DNA of 21,524 nucleotides from positions 1 to 21,524 of IMG/VR virus record IMGVR_UViG_3300030233_000080; one strand, written 5' to 3'. Below are positions 1 to 8,525 of the stretch, one piece after another. The translations under genes were made by a program, and so were the position numbers. This DNA is from a virus. Under the pieces are notes generated by a model. The model did no database searches. It saw only the letters and a list, made by a program, of their open reading frames with translations, and had not been told where the DNA came from. Positions within the stretch are counted from its first letter, which is position 1. Every line of letters begins with the position of its first letter.

Positions 1-1150
1 ACGAGTCCCCATCGTTTTCGTATACTGTCAGCCCTCCAGAGAAGGATCGGCCCACGGCAAGATATTGTCCATTTTCGCCGCCGAAACTAGCTGTCACCGC
101 ATTGCCTGTCCCCGTGTTCCACAGCGTGTCTTCAATAACGGTGAAAGTGTCCCCGGACCTTTTGTAAACGATGACTTTGTTCACCCCTGAAGACACCACA
201 ACTAGATACGTTCCAGACTCATCGAAAGAAAGTTCGATGACGCTGTCTGTCGGAGTTTGAGCTGGAGCAGCAATTGAGGTGTATTGGGAACCATCCCACT
301 TATAAAAGAGCAAAGTTCCATCCGAAATATTACCCGTGACAAGGTAAGCCCCGTCCCTGGAAACAGCGCCTTTTCTAGCGCTACCGTCAGCCGTAGTGAA
401 TATCTCGGTCAGAGTATCCCCGGACCGCTCGTAAACAAAATTGTTGGATGTCGTTCCAACAAAAAGATAACCACCGTCTATGCTCCACGACAGGCCGTAG
501 GGCAAAGAGGGCGTGGTGCCCACAATGTCAGTCACATCAACAGTTGGGACCGCGATTCCAAGTCCAACCAAAGAAAACAACTCGGGATATTCGCTTTGAA
601 GGTAAGATGCCCCCGGTTTAATAAACAAACCGGTTGCCTCCAAGTTCTTGAAGCTATATACAATTTGCCCAATGTCTACGGTAGTCTCGACCATCGGTAA
701 CCAGGTGTTCGAGTCGGTGCCTGGCTTAACACTGGTGACATCAGACAGAGGCACGAGCAACTGCCAATACTGCCCGACGTCGTAGGTCGAAAGCGGCGGC
801 GCTTTGGAGCCAGTCAGGTCCTGCCACAGCCCTGCAAAGTTGGCCAACGCAGCGACGTTGTCGGCCACCGCCTGTGCGTTCTCGACCTCATCAGCGGCCA
901 GTTGCACCTGCTCTGACGCCAGCTGTACCTGTTCCGCCGCGACTGTCGAACTCTGCCCAGCATTTTCGGCCAAGGTCTCCACCGTTTGAGCGGTGGTGTA
1001 GACGTAGTCGCCAAGCGCCGTGATCTCGGCATTCCACTGAGGCTGTGCAGCCAGCCAGGCGTCCATCTTCGGGCTGAATGCCTCTCCATCGTTCATGCGC
1101 GATGGATTCGGCGGCAGTTCATCAATATCCGGTGGTGATTCAATGGTCAC
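1..1150 (-). CDS. Tail fibre / tail-tip protein with beta-propeller-like repeats, 3' end outside window
   Basis: I translated this reading frame by hand. It is open without a stop from a GTG at 1150 to the left edge (383 codons, C-terminus missing). The GTG overlaps the stop of the previous tail gene (GTGA) and has GGAGGG just upstream, so I prefer it to the ATG at codon 19. Residues 50-105 form an Ala/Glu/Gln-rich coiled coil (repeats such as AAEQVQLASEQVQLAADEVE). Residues about 172-197 (ATGLFIKPGASYLQSEYPEL) recall the tail-collar motif of phage fibres. From residue about 217 there are four repeats of 40-47 residues, each with an S-x-D/E-x-G-x-Y-L core followed by a V-Y-x-R/K-x-G-D element, as in beta-propeller blades. 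GC content falls to roughly 50% in the distal part by eye. The likely role is host receptor contact at the tail tip; family membership is inferred from pattern and position. Confidence 0.75.
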   Translation of the reverse strand, partial: MTIESPPDIDELPPNPSRMNDGEAFSPKMDAWLAAQPQWNAEITALGDYVYTTAQTVETLAENAGQSSTVAAEQVQLASEQVQLAADEVENAQAVADNVAALANFAGLWQDLTGSKAPPLSTYDVGQYWQLLVPLSDVTSVKPGTDSNTWLPMVETTVDIGQIVYSFKNLEATGLFIKPGASYLQSEYPELFSLVGLGIAVPTVDVTDIVGTTPSLPYGLSWSIDGGYLFVGTTSNNFVYERSGDTLTEIFTTADGSARKGAVSRDGAYLVTGNISDGTLLFYKWDGSQYTSIAAPAQTPTDSVIELSFDESGTYLVVVSSGVNKVIVYKRSGDTFTVIEDTLWNTGTGNAVTASFGGENGQYLAVGRSFSGGLTVYENDGDS

Positions 1151-2055
1151 ACCAATCCCTCCACTCTTAAAGAAAGGTCAGTAAATTTGGGGTCGGCCAG
1201 CACCAACTGCCAGTCGTCGAATACCCCGAAAATAATGCTGGACGTGAACAGCAGGGAACCTATCCAGACCAGCGGTGTCTGCCGATACTGGGTCAGCAGG
1301 CGGTAGTTGTAGTCGGTGCGGCCGGCTGGCATGGCCACGTCGAAACTGGCCGATCGACTCCAGTCGCGCTCCTGGATTTCCAGATTGCCGAACTCATCAC
1401 GATCCCGGTCGCTGAAATCCATCATGCCAAGGCCGGTGCCGTAGATAAGATCTCCCAGCGAATGCTGAAGCCCCACGACCAACTGACCGCACCGGGCGGG
1501 CTCGCTGCCACTGGTAATGCTGATGCGCACGTTGGCTGTGCCGTATTGCGGCAAGTCCAGAAACACCAGGGTTTCACGTGGTTCGATGGGCAGGAAGCAA
1601 TAGGTGTAGAAGTCATAGACACCGCTGTTGTCGACCAGCGGGGTGGTCTGCGAATAGACGATGCCTTCGAGCGGGTCGATCACTTCCAGAGTCAGCTCGC
1701 CGCCGTACACTCCGAACAGGGCCACGCCGTTGGTCAAGGCACCTGGTGTAAATTCCACCTGGATACCGTTGCCGCTGCCATGGGTGAACGCGGCATCCGA
1801 CGCGGTGCTGGTGCTAACCTTGTTGTCTACCAATTGCCAGCGGTTTGTGGCGCCGGTATCCAGCCACTTGTCCGGATTCTCCGGTGGGTTGTGCCCCTGA
1901 GTGGTGGTCAACGCCTCGTACACGCGGTGGTCGACGATGCACGTATTGCCGATGCTGTAGCTGGTAGTTTCCTCCCAGGCTGGCGCATCGTCTTCAGGCA
2001 CATTGCTGCTGACCAACTGCGCGGGGCCGAGCTTGTGAGGCCGGATGATCTTCAT
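1147..2055 (-). CDS. Distal tail protein with carbohydrate-binding-like segment
   Basis: This 302-residue protein is encoded straight after the tape measure gene, overlapping it by ATGA, which is the place of distal tail or baseplate-hub proteins in siphophages. Residues about 25-73 have the aromatic spacing of a CBM5/12 (chitin-binding type 3) module: an AWEE turn, YSIGNTCIVDHRVYEALT, then a Q-x-H-N-P stretch and PDKW. The rest is beta-rich (for example LTLEVIDPLEGIVY) and includes RDRDEFGNLEIQERDWSRS and a C-terminal DWQLVLADPKFTDLSLRVEG. I do not recognise an exact family for the body of the protein. A structural role at the tail tip, joining the tube end to the fibre encoded next, is inferred from gene order. 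The carbohydrate-binding reading rests on motif pattern only. Confidence 0.7.
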   Translation of the reverse strand: MKIIRPHKLGPAQLVSSNVPEDDAPAWEETTSYSIGNTCIVDHRVYEALTTTQGHNPPENPDKWLDTGATNRWQLVDNKVSTSTASDAAFTHGSGNGIQVEFTPGALTNGVALFGVYGGELTLEVIDPLEGIVYSQTTPLVDNSGVYDFYTYCFLPIEPRETLVFLDLPQYGTANVRISITSGSEPARCGQLVVGLQHSLGDLIYGTGLGMMDFSDRDRDEFGNLEIQERDWSRSASFDVAMPAGRTDYNYRLLTQYRQTPLVWIGSLLFTSSIIFGVFDDWQLVLADPKFTDLSLRVEGLV

Positions 2056-5000
2056 GACGTCACCTCACGGGTTTTGATGCCAGCCCGTTCCCAGCGCGTA
2101 TGAGACCTGGCAATGTCACCCGTGTTCTTGGTGGTCTGGCGCTGGTAGGCTTCCAACCGGGCCAGACGCGCTTCAAGCTCGCCCAACGCCTTTACGACGG
2201 GCGACAGATCCAACAAATCCCGACTCTGGGCGTGACTGAAAATACGGCTGGGCCCGGTGAATTCCAGTTCCGGCCCACGTTCGCCTACTACCCGAAGCCC
2301 TCCGGTGTGCGTGCCGCCGTTGGCGAAGCCCGGAACCTGGTCGGCCAAGTAAGCATTACCTGCAGCCGCAAACTCGGCTGCCAACGCTTCGCCGGTCAGG
2401 CCATCCTTGATTCTATCGATCCAGTACTGGCGACCGCTGTCGTCCTGCTGGTACTGATTCCAGCCCTGGGCCTTGTACAGGTTGTCCACGAGATCGCCGG
2501 GAGGCAGCGACTCATCGCCCACCTCACGACGTGGGAATTCAGCACCGATGGCAGTGGCGAGGCCTGCCAGCGCATCGGCAATACCGAGAACACCCGTTTC
2601 GATGCCACGCAGCGTATTGAGCTGATCTTCTGCATCCGTAACCAAGCGCTCCAGCTGCTGTATCTCGGCTTCGTGCTCTTCACGGGCGGCATCAAGTGCG
2701 GAATCGCCCTGGTCGCGGATTATCTTTGTTTGCTGTTCCAACCGCTGCACGGCTTCCTCTGCCGCCGTCAGCTGCTTACCGCCTTCCTGCTCCAGAGCAG
2801 CCAACAAATTAAGGCTTTGGCCCTGGGCGCGTTCATATTCAATGCTGTTGCTGTAATCGCCAGCACTTATACGGGAGACCAGGTCAGCGGCTTCGCCGGT
2901 TCCGCCGAGATCGCCTGTTTCAAGCGCACGCATGAGCGTGTCCAGAGCCTGCTCCCTGCGCTGCTGTTGAATCGGCTCAAAGACGTCGCGCAGCGAATCT
3001 GCAGCTCTTACAATGCCCTGAACCTCATCACGGAGGGTTCGTAGCCCCTCAGCTGTGGCGTCAAGGGCTAGCTGGTTGCCAGCCAGACGCGCTTCAGTCA
3101 TGTCGCGGATCTGTTGCTGTTCTTGATTGAACGCATCGGTCAATGTTTGCTTGCGATCTGATACAGAGGACACCAGGGCGCTCAATGCCGAGTCGGTTGC
3201 ACTTACCAGGTCTGCCAGGGCCTCCCTCTCTTGTTGTTCGAGTTCTTGGGCTCGATCTTCGACGGTATCGTAGTAGTCGTTGGCAATGTCCTGCAGCTTG
3301 AGCAAGGTCGCTGCATTCTCCCGGCCCTCCGATGTGAGAAGGTTCTGCGCTTGCAACAGCGCCACAAAGCCTTCGCGCGTCTCCGGTAGCGGCAACCCAT
3401 TCATTGCCTCACCCAGACGACGGGTGAGCAGGTCGAACTGGTCGGCCTCTGACAGGAAGTTGTTTTCATAGCCCGAGAGATTGCTGGCCAGGGCCTCTGT
3501 TCCGCCGGAAAGGTTGGCCAGGCTGTCAGCAATCCTGGCAGAGCCCTCCGGCGTCAGGTAATAGCTCATGCCGCTATCGAGCGTGAGGGTTCCAATAGCC
3601 TCCTCCAGCAATCCCACCTGACTGGCAACCCGCGCGAGCGTTTCGCCCAGGCCTTCGCCCGCTCGCTGGAACTCACTCACGAATGGCACCGCCGCGCCTG
3701 TGAGGTTGTCGAACACCCTACTAAAGTAGGCTTCGATTTCGGCTTGCTGTTCTGCGGCATCAAGCCCCTCCAGACTGATGCGCTGGGTCGCTACCTCGAA
3801 ATCCTCCAGGCGATTGCGGATGGTCTCCGGCAAAATACCCAAAGCGTCGGCGCGGGACTCGATAGTGGTATAGAGGGATTCGAATACGAGCGCAAATTGA
3901 CGGCCCACCTCGTCATCAAGCTGGGAGAATTTCTCTTTGGTGTCGTAATCATCGAAGGCGTGTTTCTTGACGCGATAGGTGGCATACGCCTGAACCAGGG
4001 TTTCGTCGATCAAGTCTGAGATGTAGCCGCCGACAATGCGGATGCCTTCATCCCGCTTTTTGGACTTTCCGCCCAGCAAGCTGCCCAGATCCACCAGGCC
4101 CAGCGTGAGGATGTTGGTTGCTTCGTCCCAGAAATCAAAAGCCAGGCTCAGAGTTTCGTCGAACAGGGGCAACACGCCACCGGTCAGATCATCAAAGACA
4201 TCGCGGCCCTCCATGACACCTGGCATACCGATCGAAACGTCGGAGCGGCCACGGGCAATCCGGTCGCTGGCGCCGGAGATGGCAGACTGCAGGTTTTTAA
4301 GAGCCTGGAGCATGCCCTGGTTGAGGCCCACCAGCTGGTCAATGCCGCTTTCTGAGTTTTCCACTGCCCGGCGGATGCTCTCGGATTTGGCGTTGATGTC
4401 GCCAAGTACGGTACCGGTGCCCTGAGCGGCCTGGCGGTCTGCGGTTGGGTCCCAGTCGTCGGAGAAGTAGTCACCCAGCTCTCTCATAGCGAGCTGGACC
4501 ACTCCGCCGGCTACAGCACCCAGCAATGGCCCGGCGAACGCGGCCGCCAGCTGCTGGCCGATGCCGCTATTGGCCGTTAGATCCTTGGACAGGCTACGGG
4601 TGATGGACGTGTCGATGGCCGACGAAATGGAGCTGGCCAGGGTGTTGCCGATCGCATCGCCGATGGTGTCCCACTCGCCGGACGCAATGGCGTTCTGAAC
4701 GGCCTGGGAGACGCGGGCGGCGGAATCTTCGAATGGGTTTACGAACCGCTCTGCCGATTCTTCACCGGCTTCGGCCATGCCCTCAACCAGGTTCGTGATC
4801 AGGCGATCTCGATACTCTTCACTTATCAGTCCTTCCTGGGCTGCAAGGATCAGTAGTTGCTGCTTTTTAAATGTTGATTCAAAGGCGGCGCCCAAAGGGT
4901 CCAGAGAATCAACCAGAGAAGCCACACTGTCTCTGAATTCCTCAGCCTCTTCCTTCGTCCGGCCAACAGAACCACCTACCTCATCCACAGACTCAGCTGT

Positions 5001-6761
5001 CTCTTTAGACTGGCGGCTCAGTTGCTCAAGCTGGTCCTTGGCCTGCTGGTAAGCAATGCTCGCACTCTCGCCGGCAATCTCCAGCTCCTCGATGCGGTCC
5101 TTCAGTTCGCCGGCACGCTGGATGTCTTCGGGCGTCGCGGTGGGCAGTGCGCCACCCTGGGCGGTGAGCTGGCCGCTGTTGCGGATCTTGTCCTGGAGCT
5201 TGTCCAGGTCAGAGCTCAACGTCCGTACCTCTGCCTGGGACTCCACCATCTGGCGCTGCAGTGCGAAGGTCTGGTTTTCCAACTGCGCCCTGGACAGACC
5301 CTGCAGCTTGGAGGTCAACTGTTCCACTTCCCGCTTCAGCTCTTCCGCACGCTCCCGGGCAGGATCAAAGGCGTCTCTGAGGCTGTATATGGCAATAGCC
5401 GCAGCCGCAACGGTGGTTGCCAGGAACACATATGGATTCTTGTTAACTGCGGCATTGAAAGCGTTTTGCGCAGTGGTGGCTAACCAGGTCGCGGCAGTTA
5501 TAGTGCCGTAGACACCTGCGAAAGTGACCAATACCCCGGTCCCGGCCTGAACCACCGCAATGGTCTCATCGAAGTTCTCATTGAAGGCACGCACTAGCGG
5601 CAGCGAAGCGTCCACAAAAGCCTCGCCGATTTCTACGCGCAGCACTGAGAACTTGCCGGCCAGCTGGTCGGTTTGGTTCTGCATGTCCTGGGCCATCTTG
5701 GCGTAAGCGTCCTCAGTGGCACCGGCCTTGTTGCCCATGTTCTCCAGGATGTCCGCAAACTTGCCCGCCTGGGGCCCGGTCAGGGCAACCGCACCGGATA
5801 GCGCCTCTACGGAGCCGAACAGCAGGGACATCTGGTCGACGTTGCCCCCGGTTGCTTCCCGCACCTCTTCCAGGAAGCCGGCCAGCCCCTGTGCCCCGAG
5901 CGCCGTCGTGTTGAATTCCAGGCCCAATTCTTCGGCCAGTTTCGTTGCTTCGGCGGTGGGCTTTATCACGCCCTGGATCACCTGTCTAACCTGGGTAACG
6001 GCTTCTGTCGTCTCGACACCACCAGTGGTGATGGCCGAGATGCCCGCCAACAGTTGGTCAAAGTCAACATCCACTGAAGACGCCAGGCTGGCCACCCGGC
6101 CAATAGAGCCTGACAACTCGCTAATGGTGGTTTTGCCTCCGCGCATGGCGGTGAACAAAGCATCCGAGATACCAACCGCTGCGCCGCCACTGACTTCATA
6201 GGCGTTCATGATCGACGTCAAGCCATCCACCGCGACGTCCAGCTCCGCCACACCACCGATCGCCAGCTTGTTGGCGGCCGTCAGGGTGGCGGTGGCCTCG
6301 GCCGCATTATCGGCGCCAGCGGAATAGATGTTGTAGAAGGATTTAACCTGGTCGGTGGGCAAGCCGCCAAAGGCCTCAGTTAGTTCCTTGGCTTGGGTGG
6401 AGATCTCCGACATTTCGCTGAGATCGTCCATCAGAGTGGACACCTCAGCCAGTGACGCGTTGAACAGTTGCGCTTCCTTGCGCATGTTGTTGAACTCATC
6501 GGCTACCAGGCCCACCGACACCAGGCCGGCCAGAGAGGTCAGCAGGCTGCCGGTGGTGGTGTTGAGGCGGTGCATCTCACCATCGGCCTGGCGGCCTGAG
6601 CTGGCTACCTGATCAAGGCCCTTGGCACCTTTCCTGCCAGCATCGGCGGTACCGGTCACGGACTTATTGAGCTTGTCAACCTCCTCACGGGACGCGCGCA
6701 CGGTGCCAACCATGCCCCGGCTGTCACCGGTCAACTTCAACTTCAGTTCAAGATCGCTCAT
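2052..6761 (-). CDS. Tail tape measure protein
   Basis: At 1569 residues this is the longest gene of the window and lies just after the tail chaperones, the conserved place of the tape measure. It sets tail length and is ejected with the DNA. Residues about 90-350 match the TP901-type tape measure core (PhageMin_Tail): YNIYSAGADNAAEA, ELSGSIGRVASLASSVDVDF and ALSGAVALTGPQAGKF. Residues about 401-461 are strongly hydrophobic. Long coiled-coil stretches follow (about 470-620 and 1180-1400). Residues 1423-1475 look like a DUF4214-type repeat (GRQYWIDRIKDGLTGEALA). A Gly-rich tail segment (GFANGGTHTGG, then VGERGPELEF) closes the protein as in many lambda-like tape measures. An SD-like AGGA lies 6 bases before the ATG. 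At the usual ~1.5 angstrom per residue the tail would be roughly 235 nm long, which fits a siphophage. Confidence 0.95.
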   Translation of the reverse strand: MSDLELKLKLTGDSRGMVGTVRASREEVDKLNKSVTGTADAGRKGAKGLDQVASSGRQADGEMHRLNTTTGSLLTSLAGLVSVGLVADEFNNMRKEAQLFNASLAEVSTLMDDLSEMSEISTQAKELTEAFGGLPTDQVKSFYNIYSAGADNAAEATATLTAANKLAIGGVAELDVAVDGLTSIMNAYEVSGGAAVGISDALFTAMRGGKTTISELSGSIGRVASLASSVDVDFDQLLAGISAITTGGVETTEAVTQVRQVIQGVIKPTAEATKLAEELGLEFNTTALGAQGLAGFLEEVREATGGNVDQMSLLFGSVEALSGAVALTGPQAGKFADILENMGNKAGATEDAYAKMAQDMQNQTDQLAGKFSVLRVEIGEAFVDASLPLVRAFNENFDETIAVVQAGTGVLVTFAGVYGTITAATWLATTAQNAFNAAVNKNPYVFLATTVAAAAIAIYSLRDAFDPARERAEELKREVEQLTSKLQGLSRAQLENQTFALQRQMVESQAEVRTLSSDLDKLQDKIRNSGQLTAQGGALPTATPEDIQRAGELKDRIEELEIAGESASIAYQQAKDQLEQLSRQSKETAESVDEVGGSVGRTKEEAEEFRDSVASLVDSLDPLGAAFESTFKKQQLLILAAQEGLISEEYRDRLITNLVEGMAEAGEESAERFVNPFEDSAARVSQAVQNAIASGEWDTIGDAIGNTLASSISSAIDTSITRSLSKDLTANSGIGQQLAAAFAGPLLGAVAGGVVQLAMRELGDYFSDDWDPTADRQAAQGTGTVLGDINAKSESIRRAVENSESGIDQLVGLNQGMLQALKNLQSAISGASDRIARGRSDVSIGMPGVMEGRDVFDDLTGGVLPLFDETLSLAFDFWDEATNILTLGLVDLGSLLGGKSKKRDEGIRIVGGYISDLIDETLVQAYATYRVKKHAFDDYDTKEKFSQLDDEVGRQFALVFESLYTTIESRADALGILPETIRNRLEDFEVATQRISLEGLDAAEQQAEIEAYFSRVFDNLTGAAVPFVSEFQRAGEGLGETLARVASQVGLLEEAIGTLTLDSGMSYYLTPEGSARIADSLANLSGGTEALASNLSGYENNFLSEADQFDLLTRRLGEAMNGLPLPETREGFVALLQAQNLLTSEGRENAATLLKLQDIANDYYDTVEDRAQELEQQEREALADLVSATDSALSALVSSVSDRKQTLTDAFNQEQQQIRDMTEARLAGNQLALDATAEGLRTLRDEVQGIVRAADSLRDVFEPIQQQRREQALDTLMRALETGDLGGTGEAADLVSRISAGDYSNSIEYERAQGQSLNLLAALEQEGGKQLTAAEEAVQRLEQQTKIIRDQGDSALDAAREEHEAEIQQLERLVTDAEDQLNTLRGIETGVLGIADALAGLATAIGAEFPRREVGDESLPPGDLVDNLYKAQGWNQYQQDDSGRQYWIDRIKDGLTGEALAAEFAAAGNAYLADQVPGFANGGTHTGGLRVVGERGPELEFTGPSRIFSHAQSRDLLDLSPVVKALGELEARLARLEAYQRQTTKNTGDIARSHTRWERAGIKTREVTS

Positions 6762-6763
6762 CG

Positions 6764-7434
6764 TCAGTCCTGTTTGTCTTGCAAGGCTGCCAGGGCTTCC
6801 TGCTCAATCAACCGCAAACGCCAAAAGGTATCCGCCGGGTCTTCAACGCCGGTGATACGCATCACCGTCTCTACAGAGGGGTAATCCAACCCGGTGCGAA
6901 CGCCGGCGATTCCCGCTTGCCGCCACTGGGTGTCACACTCGACGAAGAGATTGACGGCTGCCCAGTTCTCCGGCAGCACCGGGTAATCTTGTGACTCCTG
7001 CGCTACAAAACTGGCGGCATCCGGCATGTCGATACCGAAGGCCGCCAGGTCTGATTCCAGCCCGCCTGGGTCTGCCTTACGGCCTTCTACCCAGAAGCGG
7101 CCAGCGCCTCTCAGGTTCGCGGCCGGTTCTTTTTTGTAATTGACTCCTGGTAGGCCGCAACCAATGCCACGGAAGTTGCCGGGTCATCCTTCAGGGCCTG
7201 AAGCAAATCGTCGCCCTGCAGCGGCTGGCCGTCAGCACCGGCAATTTCCACGCCCTCAACGCCTATCAGAACCAGGTCCAGCAAACTCTTGTCTGCCTTG
7301 TCCGGATCCCGCAGGGAGCTGTTAGGCAGCACCTTGAAGGTGGCGGTGAATTTACCGGTTTGCTCTTTTTCACCGTCAAAGATATTGACGGTCACCGGGT
7401 ACTGGTAGCTGCGCTGCGTGTTGAGTTTGAACAT
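6764..7434 (-). CDS. G-T tail assembly chaperone made by -1 frameshift (ribosomal slippage)
   Basis: The downstream ORF (6764-7027 from its first ATG, DUF1799-like: EEC-type small tail protein ending LIEQEALAALQDKQD) has no SD before that ATG, but its frame is open upstream across the end of the G gene. A canonical slippery heptamer A AAA AAG lies at 7135-7129 in the G frame. Shifting back one base there continues as KEPAANLRGAGRFWVEGRK and runs directly into MPDAAS. The predicted fusion is 223 residues. This repeats the lambda G/GT arrangement, where the T part binds the tube protein and G coats the tape measure. A weak CGGCC/GGCCG stem could form just downstream. Frame arithmetic and the heptamer are read from sequence; actual slippage is inference. 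Confidence 0.8.
7111..7434 (-). CDS. Tail assembly chaperone G-like protein
   Basis: This 107-residue protein starts MFKLNTQRSYQYPVTVNIFD and lies between the tail tube and tape measure genes. Length, beta-rich N-terminus, helical C-terminal half (DDLLQALKDDPATSVALVAAY) and position fit the lambda G class of tail assembly chaperones, which keep the tape measure soluble and recruit tube subunits. The unshifted product ends at TGA 7111, nine codons after the start of the Lys-rich slippery region. An SD-like AAGGA is found upstream of the ATG. It follows the tube gene after 11 bases. Confidence 0.8.
   Translation of the reverse strand: MFKLNTQRSYQYPVTVNIFDGEKEQTGKFTATFKVLPNSSLRDPDKADKSLLDLVLIGVEGVEIAGADGQPLQGDDLLQALKDDPATSVALVAAYQESITKKNRPRT
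7129..7135 (-). other. -1 ribosomal frameshift slippery site A AAA AAG
   Basis: Read on the minus strand the codons are ACA AAA AAG AAC, so the heptamer A AAA AAG is in the exact phase needed for tandem tRNA-Lys slippage, as in E. coli dnaX. After slipping, the frame is open to the end of the T-like ORF at 6764. The zero frame stops 18 bases further on. Confidence 0.8.
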
Positions 7435-7445
7435 AAGGGGGGTCC

Positions 7446-8384
7446 TTATTTGACGGTGACAACCAGCTCGTCATTGCCGGTGTCGGGATTAATGGTTAGC
7501 GGTACAGACAACATTTGGACTTTGTTTAGTTCCTGCTCGGTGGGGCTACCCGTGCCGATCTGGGGGGCTGCAAATTCAATGATGTTGCCGGCCACCGTGC
7601 CGTGGGTAATGGCCAACGTGCCTTGCGATGCGTCCCTGGCCTTGGTGTACAGGTCCAGGGTGGCCAGTTCGGGTTCCTGGATAACGGCGGTACCGGAAGG
7701 CGCACGGTCGACGATCAGGATGGAAGAGCCGGCACCAACCACCTGGTGTTTCACCGACTCAACCGCCATGTCCAGCGTGAGCTGGCTGAAGCTTACCGCT
7801 GCACCGTGCAGGGTCAGCGCGGTGGTGTTGGCGTTGGTGACCGGCAGCGGCGTCAGGAAGCCGGAATAATCGGCGATTGTTGGCATCGCCTCGTTGCTGA
7901 TGGTGCCCAGCAGGCCCATGAAGTTGAACGTCATGAACGGAATGTTGTTGACGTCCAGGCGGAAGCTCACAGAGCCACGGCCACCGGTGAACTTGTGAAG
8001 TACTCCATCGCGGTGGATCCAGCAGCTGATGGATTCTTCCGAATCAGTGATGGGGTTGTAGACCACATCTGTGCCAGCCGTGAGTGTTTCGGCAAAGCCA
8101 CACGCACGCAGGAGCGGGCCCCATGCGGGTGCATCGCCGGCGGTACCGGAACCGGCCAGCTCCACTTCCAACTGCAGCTCAACGTGCTTTTCACCGGCAA
8201 GGGACTGGGTGTTGCCGTAGTAGCTGCGCAGCAGGTTTCGGTCGATATCGGCGCCGGCCAGCGGCGTGACACTGACAGACCTGGCCAGAATGGAATTGGC
8301 TGCCGGGGTTGGTGCCGGGTCGGTTCCGTAGGTGGTCTCAATTGCCGCCAGGATCAGCCGGCGGCGCATCTTGAATCCAGCCAT
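7446..8384 (-). CDS. Major tail tube protein
   Basis: This 312-residue protein precedes the chaperone pair, the conserved position of the tube subunit of long-tailed phages. It begins MAGFKMRRRLILAAIETTYG, a tail-tube style N-terminus (an A-I-E-x-x-Y-G-T motif is typical of tube proteins of this group). It has an internal FTGGRGSVSFRLDVNNIPFM segment and ends in a small beta-rich Ig-like stretch (PLTINPDTGNDELVVTVK). GGAG lies 9 bases before the ATG, supporting strong expression, as expected for a protein made in many copies. A contractile-tail sheath gene is not found next to it, which argues for a siphovirus tail rather than a Mu tail. Confidence 0.85.
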   Translation of the reverse strand: MAGFKMRRRLILAAIETTYGTDPAPTPAANSILARSVSVTPLAGADIDRNLLRSYYGNTQSLAGEKHVELQLEVELAGSGTAGDAPAWGPLLRACGFAETLTAGTDVVYNPITDSEESISCWIHRDGVLHKFTGGRGSVSFRLDVNNIPFMTFNFMGLLGTISNEAMPTIADYSGFLTPLPVTNANTTALTLHGAAVSFSQLTLDMAVESVKHQVVGAGSSILIVDRAPSGTAVIQEPELATLDLYTKARDASQGTLAITHGTVAGNIIEFAAPQIGTGSPTEQELNKVQMLSVPLTINPDTGNDELVVTVK

Positions 8385-8390
8385 GATGGT

Positions 8391-8525
8391 TTACTCCTTG
8401 TCAGGGGTTGGCTGATCGGCTTTGTTGGGCTCAGCCGGTTTGGGCGTCTTCCGCGGAACCGGATTGCCCTTGCTGTCTCGCTGGTACTGGCCGCCGGTCT
8501 GCGGCAGCTTCCGTTTTTTGGTCAT
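8391..8525 (-). CDS. Small basic, proline-rich protein (44 aa)
   Basis: I found this short frame by reading the minus strand between the tail terminator and tube genes. It starts ATGACC, overlapping the previous stop as ATGA, and ends TAA at 8391, seven bases before the tube ATG. The product begins MTKKRKLPQTGGQYQRDSKG and is rich in Lys, Pro and polar residues (KTPKPAEPNKADQPTPDKE at the end), so it is probably unfolded. It fills an otherwise unexplained 137-base gap in a tightly packed operon. No function is recognised; a minor tail or tail-assembly role is inferred from position only. Confidence 0.65.
   Translation of the reverse strand: MTKKRKLPQTGGQYQRDSKGNPVPRKTPKPAEPNKADQPTPDKE

Noticed and set aside
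284-700. 138-codon plus-strand open frame
   Set aside because: It lies opposite the tail-fibre frame, which is open along the whole region, is SD-led and has repeats.
6764-7027. DUF1799-like ORF as an independently started gene
   Set aside because: The first ATG has no SD and the frame is open upstream to a correctly phased slippery site, so synthesis by frameshift is preferred, though separate initiation is not excluded.
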